Positions 7,531 through 15,784 of a stretch of DNA of 64,000 nt are shown in pieces. Made by a program: the position numbers and the translations under genes. This stretch comes from Cohnella rhizosphaerae. Its GTDB lineage: Bacteria > Bacillota > Bacilli > Paenibacillales > Paenibacillaceae. The stretch spans positions 372,001 to 436,000 of the forward strand of contig NZ_JAPDIA010000007.1 of NCBI RefSeq assembly GCF_029525575.1, in the 5' to 3' direction. A model generated the notes under the pieces. That model saw only the letters and a list, made by a program, of their open reading frames with translations, was not told where the DNA came from and made no database searches. The stretch's first letter is position 1. Each line of letters begins with the position of its first letter.

Positions 7531-8450
7531 ATGACCGAGCATTACGGGCTGCGTCCTTTGAAGGTACTCGAGGATTATGAAGGATCGGCAGCGCTGTTGA
7601 ACGTCTTCTTCTCCGAGCCGATATCCGCCGAGCGCCTGAAGGAAGACGATGCGAACCTGTACGAGGTCGGACATACGTATATGGACGACAATGGGCTGCT
7701 GGCTGGCATGACCGCACGCGTTCGGCGGGCGAGCGTGCGGGAGCGGCAGGGGCGAGAATAGCGCAAATCTGCGCTAATATGAGCGTGTCGTCGTCGCCGA
7801 TGACGAGCTGATCGTCGACTATGTCTGGTCGTGGCGGGCGCCTTGGACCGAACCGGGCCGTCTCAATAATACGGTCGTCGTGAAAAAAGAATATCGCGGA
7901 CAAGGCATCGGAGGGCAGCTACTGCAGTACCTCGTGCAGTGGGGCGAAGGGCTGGGGGCAACCAAGCTCGTCGCCGAGATCTGGGACGACGACCCTGCAG
8001 CGCGGCTGTTCGCCGAGCACAGAGGCTTCTCCGTGGACCGGCATGCGTTTCATGGGCGAGGTGCCAGACCGGGCGCAATGGTCGAAGTGGCACTTGCGGG
8101 TCGAGGGTTACGCCCCCGAACGGGTATTGCTCGCCGTGGACGTGAAGGACGGCCGGTACGTCGCCGTATCGAATATACCTTACAAGGAAGCGACCGGCGG
8201 CATGTACCGCGAATATACCGGCGTCCGCCGGGAATACCGGGGCCGCAAGATCGCGCAAGCGCTGAAGATCCGCGCCGTTCAACTCGCGAAGCGACAGGGC
8301 GCCGTCTACTTGAAGACGGATAACGATTCTTCAAACGGTCCTATCCTTAAAGTCAATCAAAACCTGGGTTATGTGCCGCTGCGGGGCTCCTATCGCATCG
8401 CCGGAGACCTAGGGCAAGTCAAGGAAGCGATCGCGAATCGCGGGAAATAA
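7531..8450 (+). pseudogene. Tandem-GNAT acetyltransferase, interrupted
   Basis: A protein of about 290 residues with two GNAT domains: KKEYRGQGIGGQLLQY in the first and RREYRGRKIAQALKIR in the second. The N-terminal part (7531-7719) reads cleanly to GLLAGMTAR. Stops then appear, and coding resumes at 7778 with YERVVVADDELIVDY. The intervening 58 bp contain a palindrome like the 72-bp repeat family at 56.7 kb, so this looks like insertion of a repeat unit. A second +1 shift occurs near 8038-8041 (VDR|MRFMGEV). As read, the product would be truncated near residue 76. Confidence 0.7.
7720..7777 (-). repeat. Solo palindromic repeat unit inside the GNAT gene
   Basis: It contains TAGCGCA-aatc-TGCGCTA (7759-7776). 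On the minus strand it reads TTTGCGCTATTC followed by TCGCCC, closely like the 72-bp units at 56689-57093 (TTGAGCTATTC, CTCGCCC). The boundaries are inferred from where the acetyltransferase reading frame stops and resumes. Confidence 0.5.
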
Positions 8451-8451
8451 A

Positions 8452-8504
8452 AAACGGCTCTTCGGATGGACGCGCTTAAGGCGCCCATCGGAAGAGCCGT
8501 TTAT
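8452..8504. terminator. Bidirectional terminator, GNAT versus HD-GYP
   Basis: A long stem, AAACGGCTCTTC... against ...GAAGAGCCGTTT, with an inner CGATGGGCGC-like extension. It lies between the two convergent stop codons. Confidence 0.85.
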
Positions 8505-8507
8505 CAT

Positions 8508-9941
8508 TTACACGGTCTTATGTTTTCGGTCACCTTCGTCAGGAACGAACAAGTCGCCGCTCTCGCAAAGCTTGACGAAGGCCGAGACGCAATCGGGATC
8601 GAAGTGCGTGCCGCTCCCCTCGACGATGACCTGCAGCGCGCGCGCCTGCGGCCAAGGCTCGCGGTAGGACCTGCGCGAAGTCAACGCGTCGTACACGTCC
8701 GCGACGGCAAGGATTCTCGCGGGCAGCGAGATTTCCGTGCCTTTCAGCTTGTCGGGGTACCCCGTGCCGTCCCACTTTTCGTGATGGTGGCGGATGACGG
8801 ACAGCTCTTCGGTCATAAAACCGATATACTTGCACATCTCGTAGCCGGCCACCGGATGCTGTTCGATGACGAGCCGCTCGTCCGGATCCAATTTGCCCGG
8901 CTTGTTCAGAATCTCGCCCGGGGTCTGCGTCTTCCCGACGTCGTGAATGAGTCCGCCGCGGGCGAGCGCCAGCAGCAGCTCGGGATCGAGCTTCATGGCC
9001 TGGGCCAGCTGCACGCCGTACATGGCGACGCGGTAGTTGTGGCCCGCCGTATAAGCATCCTTCGTCTCCGTGGCGGCGATCAAATTTTGCATGCTGCCGG
9101 AGATGCTGATGCGCAGCTGGCCTTGCGGCGAATGCCGATCGCGCTGTTGAACGGTGTGCGTCACCGCGACGTTCGACCGGTACTGGGCGATAATGCCGTA
9201 CAACAGCAGCAATGCCGACGCGGCGAGAACGACATGGTACAGCCACCAGGCGAGGGTCCACATCATCGTGCTGATCATGAAGCACTCCGTGATCGCCAGC
9301 AGCACGGCGCCGAATACGATGGCGGCATGCAGGGGAAATCGAACGACCCGGAACTGCCGGTAATATCGGACGGCTGCGAAAATGAACAGGAGGACGGTAA
9401 TCGCCGCCATAACGTAGTTCAACGGCTCGATATCGATCGGTATGAATTCGGAAAGGTCGGGATTCACCAGCGCGGCCATATTCAACAGGACGATGAGCGT
9501 CACCCAGCCGACGACGATCCCCCTGCGGTGCTTGGATAGCAGGCGAATCGCGGGGTGGTCCGAGGACAGGGTGGACAGGCATATCCATACCGCGCAGGTC
9601 GTCAGCGCGACTTGAGAGGAGACGCCGGCCAAATGGTACTGGTCGTGGATAATGAATCCCGGGGTCGACAGCGCATGGATCAGAAAAAATCCGTTCAACG
9701 AGAAGATGGCCAGCGCCAGCATGAGGACGCTCATATCCCGCAGCCGGATCCCGGTCCAGCCGAGGATGACCGCGCTGATCGCCAAAGTCAGCAGCGTCGG
9801 GGAAATGACGTAAAAATGGAAGCGAGGCAAATCCCACATCGTATCGCGGCCGGGGAAAGAATCCAGGTAAGCGTAGGCCAGAAGAAGAACGACAGACGTT
9901 ATCGACATGATGCGGATCAAAACGCGCGGTGAACGCGGCAT
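8508..9941 (-). CDS. Membrane HD-GYP domain cyclic-di-GMP phosphodiesterase
   Basis: A 477-residue protein. Residues about 8-245 form some seven hydrophobic segments, a membrane sensor region. Residues about 285-460 are an HD-GYP domain with the metal motif HDVGK, the HHHEKWDGTGYP signature and ADVYDALTSRRSYR. It should hydrolyse c-di-GMP at the inner face of the membrane, adjusting motility and biofilm signalling. The ATG at 9941 has AAAGG upstream. It is a single gene with its own terminator. Confidence 0.92.
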   Translation of the reverse strand: MPRSPRVLIRIMSITSVVLLLAYAYLDSFPGRDTMWDLPRFHFYVISPTLLTLAISAVILGWTGIRLRDMSVLMLALAIFSLNGFFLIHALSTPGFIIHDQYHLAGVSSQVALTTCAVWICLSTLSSDHPAIRLLSKHRRGIVVGWVTLIVLLNMAALVNPDLSEFIPIDIEPLNYVMAAITVLLFIFAAVRYYRQFRVVRFPLHAAIVFGAVLLAITECFMISTMMWTLAWWLYHVVLAASALLLLYGIIAQYRSNVAVTHTVQQRDRHSPQGQLRISISGSMQNLIAATETKDAYTAGHNYRVAMYGVQLAQAMKLDPELLLALARGGLIHDVGKTQTPGEILNKPGKLDPDERLVIEQHPVAGYEMCKYIGFMTEELSVIRHHHEKWDGTGYPDKLKGTEISLPARILAVADVYDALTSRRSYREPWPQARALQVIVEGSGTHFDPDCVSAFVKLCESGDLFVPDEGDRKHKTV

Positions 9942-10103
9942 GGTCGTTCCAACCTTTCCGGTTTTTAGCTAACTTCCTTCGCCTGTAGCCAAAATTCGAC
10001 ATAAACCCTGTTGAATCCTGCCGGAGGCGACGACCGTTAGCGTATAAATCGGGAGGAGGAATCGCGAGCTTCAGGTTGTCTGGGAGCCTTCGGAGCTTCG
10101 GGA

Positions 10104-10131
10104 GCTCAAGGCGCTCAAGGCGCTCAAGGCG
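10104..10131. repeat. Three 9-bp direct repeats CTCAAGGCG
   Basis: Three tandem 9-bp units overlap the stop codon of the DUF817 gene. The 180-bp gap from 9942 to 10123 otherwise shows no supported feature. Confidence 0.5.
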
Positions 10132-10947
10132 CTTCGGGAAGCCGACGCCCCTTGTAAAGCTTCAGCGAGGCGACGATAAGAAAGCTGATGATGACGAGCA
10201 GCAAGCCAGGAGCTGATCTTGCCGAGCGGAACGAGATGCCAGGCGCCGGATTGATTCGGATACTGCCAGGCGTTGAAGAAGGTGGCGACATTCTCGGCGA
10301 TCCAGATAAAGAAGCCGATCAGCGCGAACGAGAGGACGACCGGCATCCGGTAGCGGCGGCGCCCGACTTGGTAGGTCACCCAGGCCCGCCGGAACACGAT
10401 GAGCACGAGGGCCGACAGCCACCAGCGAAGATCGATCCAATAATGGTGCGTAAAAAAAATTCAAATAAATGGAGGCCGCCAGCGGAACGGCCAACCGGAG
10501 AGGCGGCCAGCCTTCCAGGCGGACATGCATGCGCCGCCAGGCCTGGCAGAGGTAGCTGGCCACGCTGGCATACATGAAACCGCTGTAGAGCGGCACGCCG
10601 CCGATCTTCGCCCAGCCCGCCTCGGGGTACGACCAGGACCCCATATGCACCTTGAACAGCTCCAGCGCGAGGCCGATCAGATGGAAGACGGTGATCACCT
10701 TCAGCTCGTCGCGCGTCTCGAGTCCGGCGAGCAGCATCCAGGCCTGCATGGCCAGGCAGATAATCAGCAGCCAGTCGTAGCGAGGCAGCCACGGCAGGGA
10801 AAATTGCTGCGTCGCGGCGAGCGAGACGAAGATGACGACGGGAAATACGCAGGACAGCGATTGCACCCAGCCGAACCGCACGAGCTGCCGCAGAACGCGG
10901 GGAATGCCGACCGTGTCGGCCGCTCTCCTCAGGCTTAGCAGATTCAT
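10124..10947 (-). CDS. DUF817 integral membrane protein (YoaT-like), two frameshifts
   Basis: A 273-residue polytopic membrane protein with about eight hydrophobic helices; conserved-looking stretches are FKVHMGSWSYPE, GVPLYSGFMYASV and WIAENVATFFNAWQYP. These match the DUF817 family, whose Bacillus member is YoaT; no biochemical role is established. Two extra bases break the frame: an A8 run (10452-10459) and an extra A at 10203-10204 on the plus strand. With both removed, the gene reads through to YKGRRLPEAP. The start overlaps the upstream XRE gene stop (ATGA). Confidence 0.83.
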
Positions 10948-11168
10948 CGCCCGGCCTCCTCTTCATCGTCGACGTATTCGAGCAGGTCGCCGGGCTGACA
11001 CTTCAGCGCCCTGCAGATCGCCTCCAGCGTCGAGATGCGGATCGCCTTCGCCTTCCCGTTTTTGAGAATGGACAGGTTGGCCATCGTGATCCCGACCCGC
11101 TCCGACAGCTCGGTCACGCTCATTTTCCGCTTTGCCAGCATGACATCGATATTGATGACAATCGCCAC
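10944..11168 (-). CDS. Small XRE/Cro-C1 helix-turn-helix regulator (YozG-like)
   Basis: A 74-residue protein that is almost entirely an XRE helix-turn-helix (KMSVTELSERVGITMANLSIL) and ends in an acidic tail. I chose the GTG at 11168, giving MAIVINIDVMLAKRK, because GAGGTG lies 6 bp upstream; a GTG at 11177 is the alternative. It overlaps the following DUF817 gene by 4 bp and follows a DUF2975 membrane gene by about 10 bp. The order DUF2975-XRE-DUF817 resembles yoaS-yozG-yoaT of Bacillus subtilis. It is probably an autoregulator of the operon. Confidence 0.88.
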   Translation of the reverse strand: MAIVINIDVMLAKRKMSVTELSERVGITMANLSILKNGKAKAIRISTLEAICRALKCQPGDLLEYVDDEEEAGR

Positions 11169-11178
11169 ATCGTTCACC

Positions 11179-11653
11179 TCAGATCGTTAAGTCGTTTTCC
11201 GCTTTAATGTCGATGGCGTTCTGGAGCAGCTTCTGAAGCACGGCGGCGAAGACGGCGATCACGAAGGAAGCGAACGCGACGACCAGGCCGAGGGCCATGA
11301 CGCCGGGGGCATCGTCTTTTTCGGCGATCCGGTAGAGGAACGGCAGGCATGCTATATACAGGAGACTGATCGCGCAAGCGCAATATTTGATGATGTGGAG
11401 CGCCCGGACGGACAATATCGAGAAAGCTTTGTTGTCGTCGATATAGCGCAAGAGGCGCAGCGCCTGAACCAGTGCGGCAAAAAAAGGGAATCGCCGAGGC
11501 GTACATGCCTATGAACAGGGGCAAATAAGTCGACGTCGGATAATTCGCGGCCGCTTCGTCAAAGGTCGAAGGCAGCCCGATGACGCACAAGGCAAGAATC
11601 GCGATTCCGATCAGAAAGACGACTGCCCTCAGCATGAGCGTTTTCCGTTTCAT
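11179..11653 (-). CDS. DUF2975 membrane protein (YoaS-like), frameshifted
   Basis: About 157 residues with four hydrophobic segments (LMLRAVVFLIGIAILALCVI near the start; later ALGLVVAFASFVIAVFAAVL). The layout, with a small XRE regulator immediately downstream, is typical of the DUF2975 family. The frame breaks at an A7 run (11479-11485 on the plus strand); with one base removed, IPFFAALVQALRLLRYIDD is restored. The ATG at 11653 was preferred over a GTG at 11662. Function unknown. Confidence 0.8.
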
Positions 11654-11756
11654 TTCCAGCACCCCGCTTAAGTATGGTGAACAGAGCGTACCACGACATT
11701 TATCGTTTTACAATAAATTTATTTCGATTAAGAGAACATATTTGCCGATAAATAAA

Positions 11757-11797
11757 AACACCCAACTGCTCCGGCGCGTGCCGGAGAGCTGGGTGTT
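11757..11797 (-). terminator. Terminator of the MerR-SDR operon
   Basis: On the minus strand, a long stem (ACACCCA...TGGGTGT enclosing CTCCGGC/GCCGGAG) is followed by TTTTTATTTAT, just downstream of the SDR stop. Confidence 0.85.
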
Positions 11798-11817
11798 CGC
11801 GCGGACGGCGGTCCGCT

Positions 11818-12579
11818 TTATTCAATCGCGCTTTTCGTCGCTTCGTAGATCTTTTCCGCGTATTGGTCGATCTCGTCCCGCGACATGCGCAGGCGTGCGA
11901 CCGAGGTGCCGTAGCCGATCTCCGTCAGCCCCGCTTCAAGCTCCTGGAAGATGCCGTCCGCGAAAGCGTCGAGCGGTTCGCCTTGAACGTGCAGCCCGGT
12001 GCCTCCCAGATCCGTATTGACGGCGGGCGGCGCGACCTCGATCACCTCCACGGAGGTGTTCGACAGCTGAAGCCTCAGGCTCATGGTGAAGGAATGAAGC
12101 GCCGCCTTCGACGCCGAATAGATCGGCGCGATCGCAAATGGCGTAAAGGCCAGGCCGGACGTCACGTTGATGATCGCCGACGCATCTTTGGCCGCAAAAA
12201 ACGGAGCGAACAGCATCGAGAGGTGGAACGGAGCCTCGATGTTGGTGGCGATCTCTTGGCTTAGCGCAGCCCAGTCGTTTTTCGCATCCGCCTTCAGCAC
12301 GTTGAAGCGCAGCTGGATGCCTGCGTTGTTCACCAATACGTTGACTTCCGGATGGTTCGCCGTTACCCATTCGAACAAGGCCGTCCGCTCCGACCCGATA
12401 GCCAGATCGCATACGCGAGCGATAAGGTCCGGATATTTCTCCTTTGCTTGCCGCAGCGCTTGTTCGCGTCTGCCGCACACGATGACGCGGTTGCCCGCCT
12501 TCAGAAATCGCTCCGCGAAGGCGAGGCCGATGCCGGCGCTGCCGCCCGTGATCAGGATCGTATTGCCCGACAGTTTCAT
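11818..12579 (-). CDS. SDR family oxidoreductase (DltE-like)
   Basis: An intact 253-residue SDR: TGGSAGIG at residue 11, NNAGIQ near 87, YSASKAALHSF near 150, then EVAPPAVNTDL. The NAGIQLR/N and PPAVNTDL features are those of the DltE/YvaG-like branch. It lies 19 bp downstream of a MerR regulator and is probably its target and operon partner. A GAAGAGG site precedes the ATG. Substrate unknown. Confidence 0.9.
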   Translation of the reverse strand: MKLSGNTILITGGSAGIGLAFAERFLKAGNRVIVCGRREQALRQAKEKYPDLIARVCDLAIGSERTALFEWVTANHPEVNVLVNNAGIQLRFNVLKADAKNDWAALSQEIATNIEAPFHLSMLFAPFFAAKDASAIINVTSGLAFTPFAIAPIYSASKAALHSFTMSLRLQLSNTSVEVIEVAPPAVNTDLGGTGLHVQGEPLDAFADGIFQELEAGLTEIGYGTSVARLRMSRDEIDQYAEKIYEATKSAIE

Positions 12580-12598
12580 GCGCGTTCCTCTTCTCCGT

Positions 12599-12967
12599 TT
12601 ATTTTTTTCCGAGCTCCCTGGCGTACCGATCGATCTTGTAGTCGATGCCCTTCAAGCTTTCCGTCATCAACGCGATCTCGTCCAGCACCGCCTGCTTGTG
12701 ACGGTTCATCATCTCGAGCCGGCGTTCGAGCGTGCGCTCGCCCTCTACGATCCAATCCACGTATTGCTTGATGTCGCTGATGGGCATATGCGTATTTTTC
12801 AAGCACATCACGGTGCCGAGGAGTGCCATCTGATCGTCCGAAAAGATCCGTCTCCCGGCCTTGTCGCGCTCGACTAGCGGCAGCAGCCCCTTTTTTTCGT
12901 AGTAGCGAATCGTGGAATCCGGAATATCGAGCTCCGCCGCCGCTTCCCCGATGGAACGGTACTTCAT
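12599..12967 (-). CDS. MerR family transcriptional regulator
   Basis: A 122-residue MerR protein: winged helix-turn-helix (residues 3-70: SIGEAAAELDIPDSTIRYYEK then RDKAGRRIFSDDQ), then a coiled-coil dimer helix. No cysteine cluster is seen, so a drug- or small-molecule-type sensor is more likely than a metal sensor. The ATG at 12967 follows a GGAGGCCTCCAG site; an upstream in-frame start is less likely. It is the first gene of the MerR-SDR operon, preceded by a MerR-type promoter with a 19-bp spacer. Confidence 0.9.
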   Translation of the reverse strand: MKYRSIGEAAAELDIPDSTIRYYEKKGLLPLVERDKAGRRIFSDDQMALLGTVMCLKNTHMPISDIKQYVDWIVEGERTLERRLEMMNRHKQAVLDEIALMTESLKGIDYKIDRYARELGKK

Positions 12968-13007
12968 CTGGAGGCCTCCAAATTCATTCGATTGAGTCGA
13001 CAACTAT

Positions 13008-13038
13008 AGGATACGACTTGAACCGTGGTTTAAGTCAA
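13008..13038 (-). promoter_or_regulatory. MerR-type promoter with 19-bp spacer and palindrome
   Basis: On the minus strand: TTGACT (13038-13033), a 19-bp spacer and TATCCT (13013-13008). The over-long spacer contains a near-perfect inverted repeat, ACTTGAACC/GGTTTAAGT (13016-13035). This is the hallmark of promoters activated by MerR proteins through DNA untwisting, so the operon is likely autoactivated. Confidence 0.8.
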
Positions 13039-13059
13039 CAGGGGGGAACGGACAAGCCT

Positions 13060-13088
13060 TTGTTGCGGGCATTCTCACGGGATATACT
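13060..13088 (+). promoter_or_regulatory. Predicted sigma-A promoter for the AraC gene
   Basis: TTGTTG, a 17-bp spacer and TATACT, about 150 bp upstream of the AraC start codon and divergent from the MerR promoter. Confidence 0.55.
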
Positions 13089-13241
13089 ATACGAAAAGAT
13101 AAACAATGCGACGGAGGTCGAATCGGTGCGGAAGCATGGGGCTTGGCGGAAGTCGAGCATCAGCCGAGGAACAATCGGATGAAGGCGATTTAGTCCGATC
13201 GGCAGGCCTGGAATTTAAAGACGCGGAAGGGAGGTCGCCGC

Positions 13242-14035
13242 ATGGACGTCAATCAACTGATCGCGCTATGGAATCATGCCGAATGCAAAGTCGTGGACGT
13301 TCGCCGTACCACGATCGGAGCGAGCGAATCTGTCTACCGCTACCGCGTGCCCTCCAGTTTGTTTCTGATCTCGGTTCGCGGCGAAGCCGAGGCTCATGTC
13401 GGCCGCGAAGTTCACCGCATGCAGCGCGTCACCGTGCTTCATGCAGGCAAGGGCGCCGTGCTCGACCTCGTCGCGGGCAGCGCGGGTTTGGATTACTATA
13501 GCGTTTATTACAAGGTTGTCATAGGCGCTGCGATCCCTTCCGAGCTAGCCGCATCGTTGGAGGAGGATCGGCCTCAGGACCGATCCTACAGCTTCGCGCC
13601 GGACAATCCGGCAGCGCTGCACCGGATCGCGGGCGAAATGTTCAGGGCCTGGGGAAAAGGCAGCCATTAGCGCTTTTGCGCGTCCGGACGCTGCTCTATC
13701 AATTCGCGCATGAGCTGCTGCAGCAGATGGGAGAGCTTGGCCAACGCCCGGCCAAGCGCGATTTGGCCGCCCAGGTCGCCGCCATCATCCACGAACATTA
13801 TGCGGAGACTATCACGCTTGAATCGCTATCGGAGAGCCTGAACTACAGCGTTCCCCATCTATCCTCGTACTTCAAGCTCCGTACGGGACTCAGCCCGATC
13901 GATTATTTGATTAAGGTGCGCATCGACAAGGCGGCGGCGCTGCTGCGCGAGACGGATGCGACGCTGAAGGAAATCGCAGCGGGTATCGGATATCAAGATT
14001 CGGGCTATCTGGGCAGACTGTTCAAAAAAGTATAA
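13242..14035 (+). CDS. AraC family regulator, frameshifted; probable siderophore regulator
   Basis: An N-terminal cupin-like sensing region (residues 1-140) and a C-terminal pair of AraC helix-turn-helices (ETITLESLSESLNYSVPHLS, later TLKEIAAGIGYQDSGYLGRLFKK). A -1 shift near 13655-13675 separates the halves. A +1 at an A6 run (14024-14029) gives an early stop; removing one A restores KYKGVSPIRYREMH. After that repair there is no stop before the downstream lipoprotein, so another indel or a true fusion must exist. The ATG at 13242 follows GGGAGG. It probably activates the adjacent iron-uptake gene. Confidence 0.78.
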
Positions 14036-14121
14036 AGGCGTCTCTCCCATCCGTTACAGAGAGATGCATGCCGAAAAGCAGAAACGAGCAGATCGTCCTG
14101 TCATAAACATGGGATACTCCA

Positions 14122-14150
14122 TTGTCCCTCCCGAGGCGTTTCCATATACT
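14122..14150 (+). promoter_or_regulatory. Sigma-A promoter of the siderophore-binding lipoprotein
   Basis: TTGTCC, a 17-bp spacer and TATACT, ending 51 bp upstream of the lipoprotein ATG and just before a Fur box. Confidence 0.65.
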
Positions 14151-14158
14151 GAATCTAT

Positions 14159-14173
14159 TGATAACGATTATCA
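14159..14173. promoter_or_regulatory. Fur box
   Basis: TGATAACGATTATCA matches the 7-1-7 Fur consensus TGATAATnATTATCA with one mismatch. It covers the predicted transcription start, predicting iron repression of the lipoprotein gene. Confidence 0.85.
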
Positions 14174-14201
14174 GTATCATGGTGACGGAGAGGGAGATAT
14201 C

Positions 14202-15174
14202 ATGTTTAGACAGGTAAGGCCAACGCTGGCTTCTGCATTACTGCTGAGTTTCATGCTATTGCTTAGCGCATGCGGCTCGAATGGCGCCGGGACGGAGACG
14301 GCCGCCTCGCAGCCGAGTCCAAGCGCTGCGGCGACAGCTTCGGCAGAGCCGCAGACCAGAAAAGTCCAAACGGTCAACGGAGAGGTGGAAATCCCCGTTC
14401 ATCCGCAGCGAATCGTGGCAGGCGAGTATCTCGGCAGCCTGATCGCGCTGGGCATTACGCCGGTCGGCACGTCCGATCATCATATTAAAAATCCGTATTT
14501 CCAGGAATATTTGAAAGACGTCGAAAATATCGGGGACGGCAACGGCAACGCGGAGAAGATATTGGCGCTGAAGCCGGACCTGATCATCATGGACGACTTC
14601 TATCCGGAGGTGAACGAGCAGCTGGCCAAAATCGCGCCTACTGTCGTTATCCCCTACGCTTCGCTAAAGACAGTGCACGAAGAGGTCGCTTATTTTGGCG
14701 AGCTGCTGGGCGCAAAGGAAAAGGCCGACGCCTGGCTCGCGGACTACGACAGTCGCATCGCGAGCGCCAAAGAACGCGTTTTGAAGGCCGTACCTGCGGA
14801 CAGCACGTTTTCGGTCATCGAACTCAATCAAAAAAGATCTGATGGCCGTGGGAACCGACTACGGGAAAGGCGGACAACCGATCTACAACGGATTCGGGTT
14901 CAAGCCTCCCGCGGCGGTCGCCGCCGAGATGGCCGATCCGGGTTGGGCGGCATTCTCTGCCGAGGTATTGCCAAAATACGCGGGAGACTATATCGTTCTG
15001 ACCTCCGATTCGAAGACGCTGGACGATATCAAGGCGGACCCGATCTGGGGCTCGCTGCCGGCCGTCAAAAACAATCATGTATTTCTGTGGACCAGCACCC
15101 GCTCAGGCTACTGGGACCCGATCGCGATTCTAAGCCAGACGGAGGAGTTGGCCGACTGGCTGACAAGCCTCTGA
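14202..15174 (+). CDS. Iron-siderophore ABC transporter binding lipoprotein, frameshifted
   Basis: A type III periplasmic-binding-fold lipoprotein of about 323 residues. The signal peptide ends in lipobox LLSAC, followed by a Ser/Ala-rich linker, then PHPQRIVAGEYLGSLIALG and a C-terminal TSTRSGYWDPIA. This is the FeuA/FhuD-like siderophore receptor pattern, anchored outside the membrane. An A6 run (14830-14835) adds one base; repaired, it reads ELNQKDLMAVGTDYG. The start is set by GGAGAGGGAG. No permease or ATPase follows, so it must use a transporter encoded elsewhere. Fur and the upstream AraC protein probably control it. Confidence 0.87.
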
Positions 15175-15429
15175 AGCGCGGCAGACCTTATAGTCGAAAA
15201 TTAAAATGAAAATGAGAGGCCGACCCAAAGTCATATCGTTGACATGGGAAGGCTTCTTCGTTTTTTGGCGCTAGGCAACGGCTTTCTTTTCCTCCGATTT
15301 GTTATACTTAGGCAAATGCACACATTGGATGCGACTGAAGAAATTTTTTTTCGGATATGTAGAAATCGCGCAAGCCGAAACGACAGAATAACGTAACCAA
15401 ATTCAACGGTTTTCTAGGAGGCTTATCGT

Positions 15430-15778
15430 ATGAATTACACGTTAATGTTTTATGAGTCGCAAGAGGACTTCGCGGCCAGAACGGATCCGGAACGCCAGGA
15501 GGCTTATTTGGCTGGCTGGACGCACTATGTGCATGCGCTGCGGGAAGCGGGCGTCGTCGTGTTCGGCTCCGGGCTGTATGCGCCCGAGACGGCCGCTACT
15601 TTGAAGCGCCGCGGCGGCGACATGGTCGTTCAGGACGGACCTTTTCCCGAGACGAAGGAGCAGCTCGGCGGGATCTTCGTGATCGACGTGCCGGATATGG
15701 ACGCCGCGTTGGAGTGGGCGGCCCGGGGGGCCGATCGATACGGTCGAGATCAGGCAGAACATCCCCGCGCTGAAGTAG
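15430..15778 (+). CDS. YCII-related DGPF-domain protein, frameshifted at its end
   Basis: A 115-residue YCII/DGPF-family protein with MNYTLMFYESQEDF at the start and the signature VVQDGPFPETKEQLGG near residue 70. One extra G in a G6 run (15725-15730) breaks the last 20 codons; corrected, they read GPIDTVEIRQNIPALK. An AGGAGG site precedes the ATG. Proteins of this family sit beside ECF42-group sigma factors, as here with a 6-bp gap, and are thought to be their output or partner; the biochemical role is unknown. Confidence 0.87.
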
Positions 15779-15784
15779 CCGCCG

